IMG/VR virus record: IMGVR_UViG_3300009285_000432
Span: 1 to 29,885 of that record
DNA: 29,885 nucleotides
DNA from: a virus
Strand: one strand, 5' to 3'
Part shown: positions 18,404-26,662 of the stretch, piece after piece
Layout of the letters: every line of letters starts with the position of its first letter
Position numbering within the stretch: the first letter of the stretch is position 1
Notes under the pieces: model-generated
What the model was told of the DNA's origin: nothing
The model's input: only the letters and a program-made list of their open reading frames with translations
Database searches by the model: none
Translations under genes and position numbers: made by a program

Positions 18404-19890
18404 TGGCACGAGCAGCGTTCACGCCGCTATTTCAGCCGCAGGTCAAGGACACTTTGAAGATCGTCTTTGAAGAGGCGCAGGCAAAGTCTTTTGACCTTCT
18501 CCTGGAACGTCGGCAAGAGTGCATGGACTACTACCACAACGAGATTCAGGCGCAGGACGGCGGGGACGATAACTACCTGAAGAATTATTCAGGGTATGTT
18601 GGTAGAGACGGAAAGATCACGTACAAAAACTTCCTCCTCCTAGAACACGCAAACCTTACCGAGCGGGTGATTGACCTGAAGAGCCGGACGTTCCGGGAGC
18701 AGCCCATCAGGCTCATTGACGGCGAGGAGGCGGTGAACTACACCGAGGCGCTTGAAGCCTCCCGGTGGTTCGCCATGTCGAAGCGTGTTGAGGCATACAT
18801 GAATCTTCTCCATGACGTAGCCGTGGGAGTGTTTTACGACAAGGTGAAGAAACGCCTCAGTTATCTGCTTGTGCCGGAGTATTACCCGGTGTTTGACGAG
18901 AACGACCCCCTACAGATTGACCCGGTGGCGATTGTCTACCCTACCGCTAAACGTGATGATATTGGTTCGGTCGTTTACGCCTATTACGATATGGCGCGTC
19001 ACGCGGAGCTGACGAACGACGGGAAGATCATGCTCGAAGAGCCGAACACTTACGGGGTGTTCAACTTCTTCTTCCCGCACAGGAAGGTTCCCATCATCAA
19101 TCACTTCTCGACCCCTGCTGTTGATTTGGTAGATGCTAACCGGGCGATTGACGCGGCGATTACAGCGTTGAATCAGAACCTGCACTACAACGGATTCAAG
19201 CAGATGGTCATTACGGGGGACGTAGCCGAAAGCAATCAGACGGGGGTTGAGGTCCAGTTCGCACTTGGGAATGCTCAGGTCATTACGTTAAAGCCCAGCA
19301 TGACCGGAGACGGTCCGCAGCCGGGGGTTGACGTGATTGATATGAGTGTAGACTACACTTCGCACATCAACGCCATTCAAGCGAAGATGAGACACGTGTT
19401 TGAGTCCTACAATCTTTCAGGCCAGTACAAGATCGAAGGGGATGCAGCCTCGGGGTATTCGGTCGATTTACAGAACGCCAAAGACTACGAGGACCGGAGA
19501 GACAGGTATGATGTTATCGCTGACTACATCGAGCATCCATTGCATACGATTGTGAGCGCAATCGGGGCGAAGTTCGGCATCGGGGTTGAGCAGGGAGAAT
19601 TGACAATAGACTTCGCAGAGCCGAAGTCCGAGCAGAACATCCCGGACAGGATTGCATGGCAGAAATACTTGATTGAGACAAAGCAAAAGACTGTCCCTGA
19701 GATCATGGTTGAGAACAATGCGGAGTTGACGCTCGAAGACGCAGAGAAGCGGTACATGGAGAATCTTGAGAAGTTCAAAGCGGTGTCAGATATACTGACA
19801 CCCGAAGAATTGCGCGACACAAACGAGCCGGACGGCTCACAATCACAACTAGGAGATACGCCGGATGGCGGAACTACAGGAACACGATGA
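18403..19890 (+). CDS. Portal protein
   Basis: A 495-residue protein overlapping the terminase stop (TAATG). The start MARAAFTPLF and ECMDYYHNEIQ, NYLKNYSGYV and LLEHANLTERVIDLKSRTFR have the order of SPP1-type (Gp6-like) portals, which form the ring for DNA entry and the tail join. Length suits the family. The C-terminal 25 residues are a flexible Gly, Thr and Asp tail. Position after TerL and before scaffold and capsid supports the call strongly. Confidence 0.88.
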   Translation: MARAAFTPLFQPQVKDTLKIVFEEAQAKSFDLLLERRQECMDYYHNEIQAQDGGDDNYLKNYSGYVGRDGKITYKNFLLLEHANLTERVIDLKSRTFREQPIRLIDGEEAVNYTEALEASRWFAMSKRVEAYMNLLHDVAVGVFYDKVKKRLSYLLVPEYYPVFDENDPLQIDPVAIVYPTAKRDDIGSVVYAYYDMARHAELTNDGKIMLEEPNTYGVFNFFFPHRKVPIINHFSTPAVDLVDANRAIDAAITALNQNLHYNGFKQMVITGDVAESNQTGVEVQFALGNAQVITLKPSMTGDGPQPGVDVIDMSVDYTSHINAIQAKMRHVFESYNLSGQYKIEGDAASGYSVDLQNAKDYEDRRDRYDVIADYIEHPLHTIVSAIGAKFGIGVEQGELTIDFAEPKSEQNIPDRIAWQKYLIETKQKTVPEIMVENNAELTLEDAEKRYMENLEKFKAVSDILTPEELRDTNEPDGSQSQLGDTPDGGTTGTR

Positions 19891-20038
19891 AGTGGCGGCC
19901 TTGAATGCGGGAATCGGACGCAACTCGGCTGTCCGTCGAGAGGCACGGGTCAAGCAGGTACTTGAAGAGATCAATGCCAAGCTCGACACAATACTCGCCC
20001 GGATGGGCGGCGAAGTCAAACAAACAAAGGCAAAGTAA
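19865..20038 (+). CDS. 57-residue protein between portal and scaffold
   Basis: The ATG at 19865 overlaps the portal end, with CTAGGAGAT upstream, and the TAA overlaps the scaffold start (TAATG). The product is mostly helical, with RREARVKQVLEEINAKLDTI, and ends QTKAK. Portal-linked small proteins of this kind are frequent in phages; none is certain here. The double overlap and SD support coding. Confidence 0.7.
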   Translation: MAELQEHDEVAALNAGIGRNSAVRREARVKQVLEEINAKLDTILARMGGEVKQTKAK

Positions 20039-20625
20039 TGTCAGAAGACAATGGTGGGGCGGCGGTAGCCGCAAACGCGGGGGCCGCGGCAGCGGCTGAC
20101 AGCAAGGCCGCAGCAGCGGCAGCGGGTAAAGAGGAAACCTACTCAGCAGAGTTTGTAGCCAAAATACTCGCCGAGAAAAAAGACATGCAAAACAAGCTCA
20201 GGCTACGCGAAGAGGCGGAACGCAAGGCGGAAGAAGAGAAGTTGAAGGAAGCCGGAAAGCTCCAGGAACTTCTCGCGGCGAAGGAAAAAGAGATCGAAGC
20301 CTTAGGTGGGCTCAAGGGCGAGATCGAGAAGTACCGGGCGGCTGAAGAGGCCAGGCGTGAAAAGCTCCTGAAGGAACTCCCGAAGGAGAAGCGCGAACTC
20401 TACGGCTCGGTATCAATCGAAGTCCTTGAGGACCTGGTTGCGTCTCTCAGCTCTGCCGATCCAACCAAGCGATCCAAGCCGGGGCCAAGCGATGCGGACA
20501 AATCATTCGATGAGATGACGCAGGAAGAGCGTGTGGCCCTGAAGATTGCAAGCCCTGAGCGATACCAGAAACTCTACCGTGAATGGTACAAGAAGAAAAA
20601 CGGGGTCTACCCGCCATTCGCGTGA
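20038..20625 (+). CDS. Scaffold protein
   Basis: A 195-residue protein with the usual scaffold layout: a disordered Ala-rich N-terminus (GAAAAADSKAAAAAAG), a long charged coiled coil (about residues 35-115), and a C-terminal basic region YQKLYREWYKKKNG that should bind the capsid protein. It lies directly before the major capsid gene. Scaffolds help the procapsid to assemble and then leave. Confidence 0.85.
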   Translation: MSEDNGGAAVAANAGAAAAADSKAAAAAAGKEETYSAEFVAKILAEKKDMQNKLRLREEAERKAEEEKLKEAGKLQELLAAKEKEIEALGGLKGEIEKYRAAEEARREKLLKELPKEKRELYGSVSIEVLEDLVASLSSADPTKRSKPGPSDADKSFDEMTQEERVALKIASPERYQKLYREWYKKKNGVYPPFA

Positions 20626-20639
20626 GAAAGGATTGAAGC

Positions 20640-21596
20640 ATGGCAGCTACAGTCTATACCGGTGTAAACTACCGGACAGTCCAGGCGGATCACGTCGCAG
20701 CCGAAATGCCCTCAAAGGGCAAGCTCTTCGGTGCGGGCGCGGTTCGCATCGATCCAAACCCGCCCTTCAGATCGCAGGGTGGTAGTACGTTTGAAGTCCC
20801 ACACTGGTTGGAATTGAGCACGGCGGACGCGGCCCCTACGGCGGCCACGGATGCAACGCTCGGAGCCATTTCGGACTTCAAGGACATCGGAGTGATCTGC
20901 CAGCGGCAGTTGCCGGTTGGTGTCGAACGCTCCGTTCTGTTGGCCCTCGGAGATCAGCCGATTGGGGATGAGATTTTGTCTCAGGTTCCCGGCTACTGGT
21001 CGAAGAGAATGCAGGTCGCGCTCTACTCGGTGCTCAAGGGCGCGTTTGCATCTGCAATGTCGGGCGCGGAGTTCGTGAAAGACCTTGGTGTCCCGATGAC
21101 TTCGGTTTCGGTTGCGGACATCATCGGTCTTTCCTGCATTGGGGATCAGTGGGAAGAGTTCAAGATCTGGGTGGTTTCACCGACTCAGTTCGGACAACTC
21201 ACCGATGCGGGTCTCACGACATACGTTAATGCCGGAGCTTTCGGCGAGCGTGCGCTTCAGACGGGCGTTGTGCCGACGTTTCTCGGGAAGCAGATCGTCA
21301 TGGACGGTCAGATCCAGGAGACGGACGGCTCGACCTACCTGTTGAAGCCGAACGGTTTGTACCTCGGATTCCAGTCCGATCCCGGAGTCGAGTACGAACG
21401 CAAGGCCACGCTGGCCGGTGGTACCGATGCGTATATGTTCCAGGCCGCGTTCATGCCGCATCTGTTCGGTCTGAACTATGCCGGAGCTGCGAAGCCGACG
21501 AACACGACTCTTGCGACCGGCGCAAGCTGGACCCTGAGTCAGACGACGGACTACCAGCTTCACAAGGCGGTCAAGATCAAATTTGCCAACACGTAA
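20640..21596 (+). CDS. Major capsid protein
   Basis: A 318-residue protein with SD AAAGGA. It follows the scaffold gene and precedes the connector, the standard place for the shell protein. The sequence has the mix of an HK97-fold capsid: a Gly/Ala-rich N-arm (GKLFGAGAVRIDP), a long spine helix around GYWSKRMQVALYSVLKGAF, and a beta-rich C-terminal part with WVVSPTQFGQLTDAG. No single diagnostic motif exists, so the call rests on position, length and this pattern. Confidence 0.85.
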   Translation: MAATVYTGVNYRTVQADHVAAEMPSKGKLFGAGAVRIDPNPPFRSQGGSTFEVPHWLELSTADAAPTAATDATLGAISDFKDIGVICQRQLPVGVERSVLLALGDQPIGDEILSQVPGYWSKRMQVALYSVLKGAFASAMSGAEFVKDLGVPMTSVSVADIIGLSCIGDQWEEFKIWVVSPTQFGQLTDAGLTTYVNAGAFGERALQTGVVPTFLGKQIVMDGQIQETDGSTYLLKPNGLYLGFQSDPGVEYERKATLAGGTDAYMFQAAFMPHLFGLNYAGAAKPTNTTLATGASWTLSQTTDYQLHKAVKIKFANT

Positions 21597-21612
21597 CCAG
21601 GAGAATACGACC

Positions 21613-22137
21613 ATGAGAAACATTCTGTTCGTTGTACTGGCCGCGCTCCTCTTTGTGGGTGTGGCAAATTCACAGCCGAACCTGGAGAGGGTGCACAAGT
21701 ATTTCGTGTACGTCTCTGCCAAGAACACGATCGACACGATCCCGGGCCACGAGGTAGGCAACAGTGGCGCAGGGTACGCCGGGTGGCTCTACGTAGGTGG
21801 TGATGATGTCATGCTCACCTACTGGGCCAAAGACTCCGTGCAGTCAAACGTGTATGTTGACTATGCGGATTCCGGCGTGACGTCGGGTGCGAACTCAAGC
21901 GACATTGACAATATTCCGTTCGGAACCGTTACCGTTGCCGAGAATGACACTCTCGAAACGATGGACGCTACGAGCGACATGGGTATTGTCACGCGGACGT
22001 TGAGGAACCAGGCCACCAATTCGATTGGAGGTGCGCGATTCTTGCGCTTCCGCGTTTTCAACGTGGACGCTGACAACTTCGCGGCTGCGGCTACAGACAG
22101 GATCATACGCTTGACTGTCTTACGCATCAAGCGGTAA
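21613..22137 (+). CDS. Secreted structural-region protein
   Basis: A 174-residue protein with SD GGAGAA, placed between capsid and connector genes. MRNILFVVLAALLFVGVANS is a clear Sec signal peptide with cleavage before QPN. The mature part is beta-rich (GYAGWLYVGGDDVMLTYWAK; RFLRFRVFNVDADNF) and lacks long helices, as in a beta-sandwich. A signal peptide is odd for a head protein. It could reach the periplasm or outer membrane during infection, or be a decoration protein whose N-terminus is not a real signal. It ends at a strong terminator. Confidence 0.7.
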   Translation: MRNILFVVLAALLFVGVANSQPNLERVHKYFVYVSAKNTIDTIPGHEVGNSGAGYAGWLYVGGDDVMLTYWAKDSVQSNVYVDYADSGVTSGANSSDIDNIPFGTVTVAENDTLETMDATSDMGIVTRTLRNQATNSIGGARFLRFRVFNVDADNFAAAATDRIIRLTVLRIKR

Positions 22138-22147
22138 TTCATCAATC

Positions 22148-22177
22148 GGGGCGGGTGTAAGGGCCCGCCCCATTTTG
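22148..22177 (+). terminator. Intrinsic terminator after capsid genes
   Basis: GGGGCGGG (22148-22155) pairs with CCCGCCCC (22164-22171) around an 8-nt loop, then ATTTTG. It should raise the level of capsid mRNA over downstream tail genes. Confidence 0.85.
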
Positions 22178-22187
22178 TGAGGCCGGT

Positions 22188-22832
22188 ATGAGCTTAACGT
22201 CGCGGTCCATTGTCACGACAGCCGAATGTGATCTGTACCTGAAGAAGACAATCACGGGCTCCGCTCTTGAGTCCACGATTGAGCTTTTCATTGACTTGTG
22301 TTCGGGCCAGATCGAAGAAGAGGCCGGGAGGAAGTTCGGGGCGCAGGAAAAGACGTTTTACCTGGACGGCTCCGGGACTTCAACGATCATCCTTCCCTAT
22401 CCATTGGTTGCGTTGTACGGAGACACGGATGCCGAGAAGCTGGCAAATCTCCAGTACCGGGATGGGGTTGATGAGGACTGGACTGATCTTGTCGATGACA
22501 TTGATTTGATCCACTTTGACGAAACCGATCCATTGAGGATTGAGCTTCTCGACGACGAGTATTTCCCGGGCGGGCAGCAGAACATCAGAATCAGGATGTA
22601 CGCGGGTTATGATTCAGTTCCGGCTACGATCAAAAAGACCTGCCTTGAAATGGTAGCTGTCATGTGGCAGGAATCCGGCAACGGACAGGGGCGTATCGGG
22701 ATGTCGAGTCAAGGCGGAGGCAGCGCGGGTGAGAACTCATCGTTTGACGATCTCTGGCTCACGCGCTGGAGACCCGCAATCAACGGCATTTATCCGCGCA
22801 AAGAATCAAACGTATCGGTGATCAACCTATGA
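22188..22832 (+). CDS. Head-tail connector protein (gp6-like)
   Basis: A 214-residue protein just after the terminator. The pattern of helices TAECDLYLKKTITG and FIDLCSGQIEEEAGRKF with the strand FYLDGSGTSTIILPY matches gp6-type connectors that bind the portal and give a platform for the tail. No signal peptide is present. The C-terminal region has a Gly/Ser-rich loop. Position after capsid genes supports the call. The next gene overlaps by four bases. Confidence 0.8.
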   Translation: MSLTSRSIVTTAECDLYLKKTITGSALESTIELFIDLCSGQIEEEAGRKFGAQEKTFYLDGSGTSTIILPYPLVALYGDTDAEKLANLQYRDGVDEDWTDLVDDIDLIHFDETDPLRIELLDDEYFPGGQQNIRIRMYAGYDSVPATIKKTCLEMVAVMWQESGNGQGRIGMSSQGGGSAGENSSFDDLWLTRWRPAINGIYPRKESNVSVINL

Positions 22833-23179
22833 AGACGCTACTGGTTTTCCTCGTTCTGTTCGCAGGCGTTGCGAACGCACAGCTCACGAAGCAGGTGTTG
22901 TGGAGCTCAACCGATAACGGCTACGTCACAACGGCAAAGACAAAGGTTTACTTCCCATCGGCTTATGACAAGATTGTGATGTTTGACATCGACCACGACA
23001 CGACGGCCTACGGGAGGACACCGCTCTTGTGCTATGCGTTCGGGAATGATACAGCAAACACGCAGAGGTTCTTCCTGAGGCCGGGCGAGACAATGCGCGT
23101 CGAGGGGCTCAACCTTTTGCATATCTACATCTGGGCATCGACCGGAACCGTTCCGGCGCGGGTCGCCATTTACAGGTAG
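22829..23179 (+). CDS. Second secreted structural-region protein
   Basis: A 116-residue protein with the signal peptide MKTLLVFLVLFAGVANAQ. The hydrophobic core and GVANAQ are very similar to GVANSQ of the protein at 21613, though the mature parts differ. The mature part is beta-rich (VYFPSAYDKIVMFDIDHDTT; LLHIYIWASTGTVPARVAIY) and predicted as a small beta-sandwich. Such a pair inside a head-tail operon is unusual. A role at the host envelope or in the virion is open. Confidence 0.7.
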   Translation: MKTLLVFLVLFAGVANAQLTKQVLWSSTDNGYVTTAKTKVYFPSAYDKIVMFDIDHDTTAYGRTPLLCYAFGNDTANTQRFFLRPGETMRVEGLNLLHIYIWASTGTVPARVAIYR

Positions 23180-23191
23180 GAGAGAATTCAG

Positions 23192-23641
23192 ATGGCAATG
23201 ACAACGACAACAAAGACGCTCGTGGACGCTTTGCCGGCTGATCCGGCATCGAGCGAGACCTCGCTTGCCAATCATGCGTCGCACCATAATGCCATACACG
23301 ACGCATTGCAGGAGATTTACGGGATCAAGAGGTTCGTCGGGAAGTACACACAGTCGGGGAGTTCCGCCCCCGTCCTGGTGGCGAGCCTGGAAAACACGAC
23401 CGGGGCCACTCTCACGCCCTCCTACGTCTCCTCCGGGAGATATAGGTTCACGTTTGATTCTGCGGTGATGCCCACAGATGGCAAAGCGCGCGTAACAATC
23501 TCAAACGCCTATGATGGGGCCGCGAGAATACTCCTGGCGCGCAGGGTAGCGTCCACGTATGTTGACGTTGTGGCAATGGACGTGACTGGGTATACTGCCG
23601 ACGGCAACGAGTTTTGGCTCGCAATCGAGATTTACCCATGA
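23192..23641 (+). CDS. Hypothetical virion-region protein
   Basis: A 149-residue protein with SD GGAGAG. The N-terminal third has SLANHASHHNAIHDALQEIY, a helical His-rich segment often seen in phage fibre or receptor-binding N-termini. The rest is beta-rich (SGRYRFTFDSAVMPTDGKAR; EFWLAIEIYP). It may be a tail or decoration protein, but its place before tail completion genes gives no firm name. Confidence 0.6.
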   Translation: MAMTTTTKTLVDALPADPASSETSLANHASHHNAIHDALQEIYGIKRFVGKYTQSGSSAPVLVASLENTTGATLTPSYVSSGRYRFTFDSAVMPTDGKARVTISNAYDGAARILLARRVASTYVDVVAMDVTGYTADGNEFWLAIEIYP

Positions 23642-24189
23642 CGACGTATGCCAACGCATATTTCGGCTACTCGTCACGGCGGCTTTCCTACGTCGGGGCG
23701 ATTCTTTCTTCGAGGCGCGAGCTGGTGAGGGACTGGATCGCTGCGGCTTTCGAGGCGATAGACTCGGACGAAGGATTCAGGACCGACCCGGAAGTCCACA
23801 AGCATTTTCTCTATCCGGCTGCGACTTCGGGAGGGACGCACATTTGCATCATCCTTGAGAACGAAACGATGACCGCTCTGGATGACAACGAGACAGAGTT
23901 TGACTCGGACATCAAGGTCGTCTGCCTCGGAAGGTTCAACGCAACCGTGACTTTCTCGGGGACTGAACTTGTGTCGGGGTCAGAGACCGACGGGGAGTAT
24001 TTGCTCGATGACATGAAACGGGTTGTCTACACACTCATGCTCTCGGACGTGAACCTTGCATCGAACCGAAAACTGATCCTCGGGAAGAAAGGTGTCAATA
24101 TGTTCGGCCCGACGTACTACCCGGGCAATCAGGGTGAATGCAGGCTTGAGTTCTGGGTGAGAATCTACGCGCAGGACGGGGAGTTTTAG
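23638..24189 (+). CDS. Tail completion or terminator-like protein
   Basis: A 183-residue protein with ATGA overlap with the gene before. It is mixed alpha/beta with a helix RRELVRDWIAAAFEAID and beta strands THICIILENETM and ECRLEFWVRIYAQDG. Placement after the connector and before the gpG-like gene is the usual slot of the tail terminator or a head-closure protein. The sequence itself gives no diagnostic motif. Confidence 0.6.
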   Translation: MTTYANAYFGYSSRRLSYVGAILSSRRELVRDWIAAAFEAIDSDEGFRTDPEVHKHFLYPAATSGGTHICIILENETMTALDDNETEFDSDIKVVCLGRFNATVTFSGTELVSGSETDGEYLLDDMKRVVYTLMLSDVNLASNRKLILGKKGVNMFGPTYYPGNQGECRLEFWVRIYAQDGEF

Positions 24190-24624
24190 ATGATCGACGG
24201 ACACATAGACGGCTCTTTGCCAAGCGGAGAGGTGGACTGGGTGGAGCTTTGCGAACAGGCAGCGACGCTAATGTACGCCTCGGTGATGGAAAACTTCGCC
24301 GTAGGTGGTCGGCCTACATGGGTCCCCCGGAAAGACGGAACTCCGGCGACGCTTTTTCAGTCAGGGAGGCTCAAGGGGGCAATCCAAATGGTCTCGGGCA
24401 ATGATTTCGCCGAGGTGTTTATCAGTAACGGCCAGGTTCCGTATGCGTTTATCCATCAATTCAGTGGCTATGCAGGGAGAAACCACGCGGCGTACATTCC
24501 CGCCAGACCTTACATGATGTTTCAGGACGAGGACAAGGAGCGTCTTGTCAAAATGTTCGCAGGTGAGGTCATCAAAATGATGTCAACCCCTAAAAAGCAC
24601 AGGAGTTCAGAAAATGACGATTGA
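24190..24624 (+). CDS. Virion morphogenesis protein (Mu gpG / tail completion type)
   Basis: A 144-residue protein. FQSGRLKGAIQMVSGNDFAE and EVFISNGQVPYAFIHQFSG followed by IPARPYMMFQDEDKERL match phage virion morphogenesis proteins (Phage_tail_S), which complete the tail or join it to the head. The conserved blocks sit at about residues 55-125, as in the family. It overlaps the next start by 11 bases. Confidence 0.8.
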   Translation: MIDGHIDGSLPSGEVDWVELCEQAATLMYASVMENFAVGGRPTWVPRKDGTPATLFQSGRLKGAIQMVSGNDFAEVFISNGQVPYAFIHQFSGYAGRNHAAYIPARPYMMFQDEDKERLVKMFAGEVIKMMSTPKKHRSSENDD

Positions 24625-24895
24625 AGTCGCTGGCAATCAGTACGAAATCAACAAGCCAACGCTCAGAATCGAGCGCAAAGTCCGCCGCGCGTACTCGCAG
24701 TTCATCGAACTGGTGGGATCGGAGAAGGACGAGGACTTTGACGCTGCGGTGAAGCTCTGGAGTGAGATCGTGGGGCTTGTTTTCGTCAACCCGGACGGCG
24801 TTTTGGGTGCCGACAACCTGACAATCGGGGAAATGGGGGATGTGCTGATAAGTTTTTTCGCCTCTGCCTCGGAGATGAAACAGAAGTCTGGATAA
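24614..24895 (+). CDS. Tail assembly chaperone, short form (gpG-like)
   Basis: A 93-residue protein with SD AGGAG. It is acidic, with basic turns and a helical end. It is followed by a frame open in the -1 phase and lies directly before the tape measure, the standard position of lambda gpG-type chaperones that hold the tape measure during tail assembly. The slippery heptamer TTTTTTC at 24853-24859 sits in its last third. It ends with TAA within a 7-bp hairpin. Confidence 0.8.
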   Translation: MTIEVAGNQYEINKPTLRIERKVRRAYSQFIELVGSEKDEDFDAAVKLWSEIVGLVFVNPDGVLGADNLTIGEMGDVLISFFASASEMKQKSG

Positions 24896-25101
24896 AAGAC
24901 TTCGCGCAATTCACGCTTGCGGGTCCGGCGAGCCTTTTGCCGGAAAAATATGATATAGACTACCTGATTTTCTCGCTTTCAGACGGTGACATAACGAGGC
25001 AGGCGGAAGTTGAGGAATATACGAGAGGTGAAGCCGTGAAGTGGTTGATGCTCAGGAAATACGAGTCCTACATGACAGACCGAGCAACGAAACATGGATG
25101 A
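24614..25101 (+). CDS. Tail assembly chaperone, long form by -1 frameshift (gpGT-like)
   Basis: Joining 24614-24859 to 24859-25101 in the -1 phase gives a 162-residue protein. The second part begins RLCLGDETEVWIKDFAQ and ends with YESYMTDRATKHG; it has no usable start of its own, and no stop interrupts the -1 frame from the slip site. The extension is helical. In lambda the equivalent fusion binds the tape measure and tail tube in a fixed ratio with the short form. The TGA overlaps the tape measure start. Confidence 0.82.
24853..24859 (+). promoter_or_regulatory. -1 programmed frameshift site TTTTTTC
   Basis: In zero frame the codons are AGT TTT TTC, so the heptamer is T TTT TTC, a canonical X XXY YYZ slippery site. 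A 7-bp stem GAAGTCT (24883-24889) with AGACTTC (24897-24903) lies 23 nt downstream and encloses the short-form stop; it may aid slippage, although the distance is longer than usual. Confidence 0.85.
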
Positions 25102-26662
25102 GAAGCTCAGAATACGCCTTGACGTAGAGGGTAGCCAGGACGTTAAGAAGGCCGAAGCCGAAATTGCGAAGATCGTTCTTGCGGTGAAGGCCCTTGAGCA
25201 GGAGTTCAAACGCGGGAAGATTTCCGGGGATCAGTTTGTTGCGTTTGCCAAGTCCGCCGACAAAGCCGTGCAGGATTTCGGCATTACGACCAAGAAGTCG
25301 GTCAATGCTCTGAGCACGATTTACCACGCTCAGAACAGGGGAGCGATAGGATTCAAGTCGCTTGCGACCGAGGTTGTCAAAGCAAACCAGCAGCTTGGTG
25401 GTGCGGCTACGCAGCTGAAGTCCACCAGCAATGCCGCGTTGAACCTCAACCGCATTCTCCAGGACTCGCCCTTCGGCATCATGGGCATTTCAAACAACAT
25501 CGACCCGTTTCTTCAGTCTTTGCGGGCGGTCAAAGCCGAAATGGCAGCAACGGGCCGACAGGGGTCCGCGCTTCTAGTAACACTCAAGTCAATGTTCACC
25601 GGCAGTGGGTTGGCCATGCTGGCCGGGGGGCTTATCCCGGTCGCTCTAATTATGTTGCCGAAACTGATAGCGATGTTCGGCCAGGCGAAAGATGACGCGC
25701 GGGACCTTGACGCGGCTTTGAAGTCAATGGTCGGGATGGACAACCCTAACGACCCGTGGGGAACGCCCCAGGCAAGGCAGGAGCAGCTCGAAGCGTCGAA
25801 GGCCAATGTCAAAGCCATGAAGTCCGGTCTTGGCCAGAGGGCGTACCGTTTCGGCGGCCTCGGCACGGTGGCGGCAGGGATGTTTCAGAGGGAGACCGCG
25901 AGAGACGAGCAGAGGAAACGGGAACTCGCGGTGGAAGAAGCGATCGTGCGGGTGTTGGAACAACAGGTCAAACTCGACGATGCGCGTCTGGCTATACGGC
26001 TGAGGCTTGGTGTGGTTGTTGGTGAAGAGGCGAAGACAGAACTGGCGAAAACAGGCGGGGGCGGACAGTCGGCCCTCGGAGCGATGTTCCCCGGGGCACA
26101 GTTCGGTGCAATCAGCAAATGGGGGGCCAGTACAGGCATCACCGCACAGGGGCCGAATATCACTCCCCCGAGAATGGCACAGAATCTCCCCCAAAACTGG
26201 AGCCAGGCGAAGGATGTCTCGGTCAAAATGGATCAGTCGATCCTGTCTATGGGGAATACGCTGGCAAATTCTCTCGCCTCGGGATTCCAGCGTGGGTTCC
26301 AGGCCGGGGAGAACCTTCTGGATTCATTTACTCGGGCCGTTCTGGCCGCGCTGGCTTCGATTGCGGCACAGCAGGCTGCTGCGGCGGCTGTGGCGGGGGT
26401 TCTATCGCTGATCCCTGGAGTGGGGGCGTTCGGGCAGATATTCGGCGCGCTCGGAGGCATCAGCCTCGGAGGCGGAGGTTCCCCGGGGATGACAGAGACA
26501 ATCGACAGCACCAACTCGGTTCGCATGGGCGGTCTGTCGGGTGAGATTCGTGGACTGAGGGCCGACATGAGGCGGGGAGTCTTCAAGATTCAAGGCGGGG
26601 ATTTGGCAATGACGGTGAGCCGGGCCGAGCAGGTCAGATCGGGTATGTTGATAGGCGGATAA
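25094..26662 (+). CDS. Tape measure protein
   Basis: A 522-residue protein that sets tail length and enters the host. The first 100 residues form charged coiled coils, then NRILQDSPFGIMGISNNI (about residues 114-135), a motif I know from Bacteroidota phage tape measures. There are hydrophobic segments around GLAMLAGGLIPVALIMLPKL and the Ala-rich AALASIAAQQAAAAAVAGVL before a Gly-rich end. At 0.15 nm per residue the tail would be about 80 nm. It directly follows the chaperone pair. Confidence 0.88.
   Translation: MDEKLRIRLDVEGSQDVKKAEAEIAKIVLAVKALEQEFKRGKISGDQFVAFAKSADKAVQDFGITTKKSVNALSTIYHAQNRGAIGFKSLATEVVKANQQLGGAATQLKSTSNAALNLNRILQDSPFGIMGISNNIDPFLQSLRAVKAEMAATGRQGSALLVTLKSMFTGSGLAMLAGGLIPVALIMLPKLIAMFGQAKDDARDLDAALKSMVGMDNPNDPWGTPQARQEQLEASKANVKAMKSGLGQRAYRFGGLGTVAAGMFQRETARDEQRKRELAVEEAIVRVLEQQVKLDDARLAIRLRLGVVVGEEAKTELAKTGGGGQSALGAMFPGAQFGAISKWGASTGITAQGPNITPPRMAQNLPQNWSQAKDVSVKMDQSILSMGNTLANSLASGFQRGFQAGENLLDSFTRAVLAALASIAAQQAAAAAVAGVLSLIPGVGAFGQIFGALGGISLGGGGSPGMTETIDSTNSVRMGGLSGEIRGLRADMRRGVFKIQGGDLAMTVSRAEQVRSGMLIGG

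Noticed and set aside
21177-21761. 194-codon - strand frame
   Set aside because: Antisense to the major capsid gene and signal-peptide gene; composition is that of a reverse shadow.
26007-26544. Two + strand frames of 134 and 141 codons inside the tape measure
   Set aside because: Out of phase, no SD, no domain; the tape measure frame is intact over this part.
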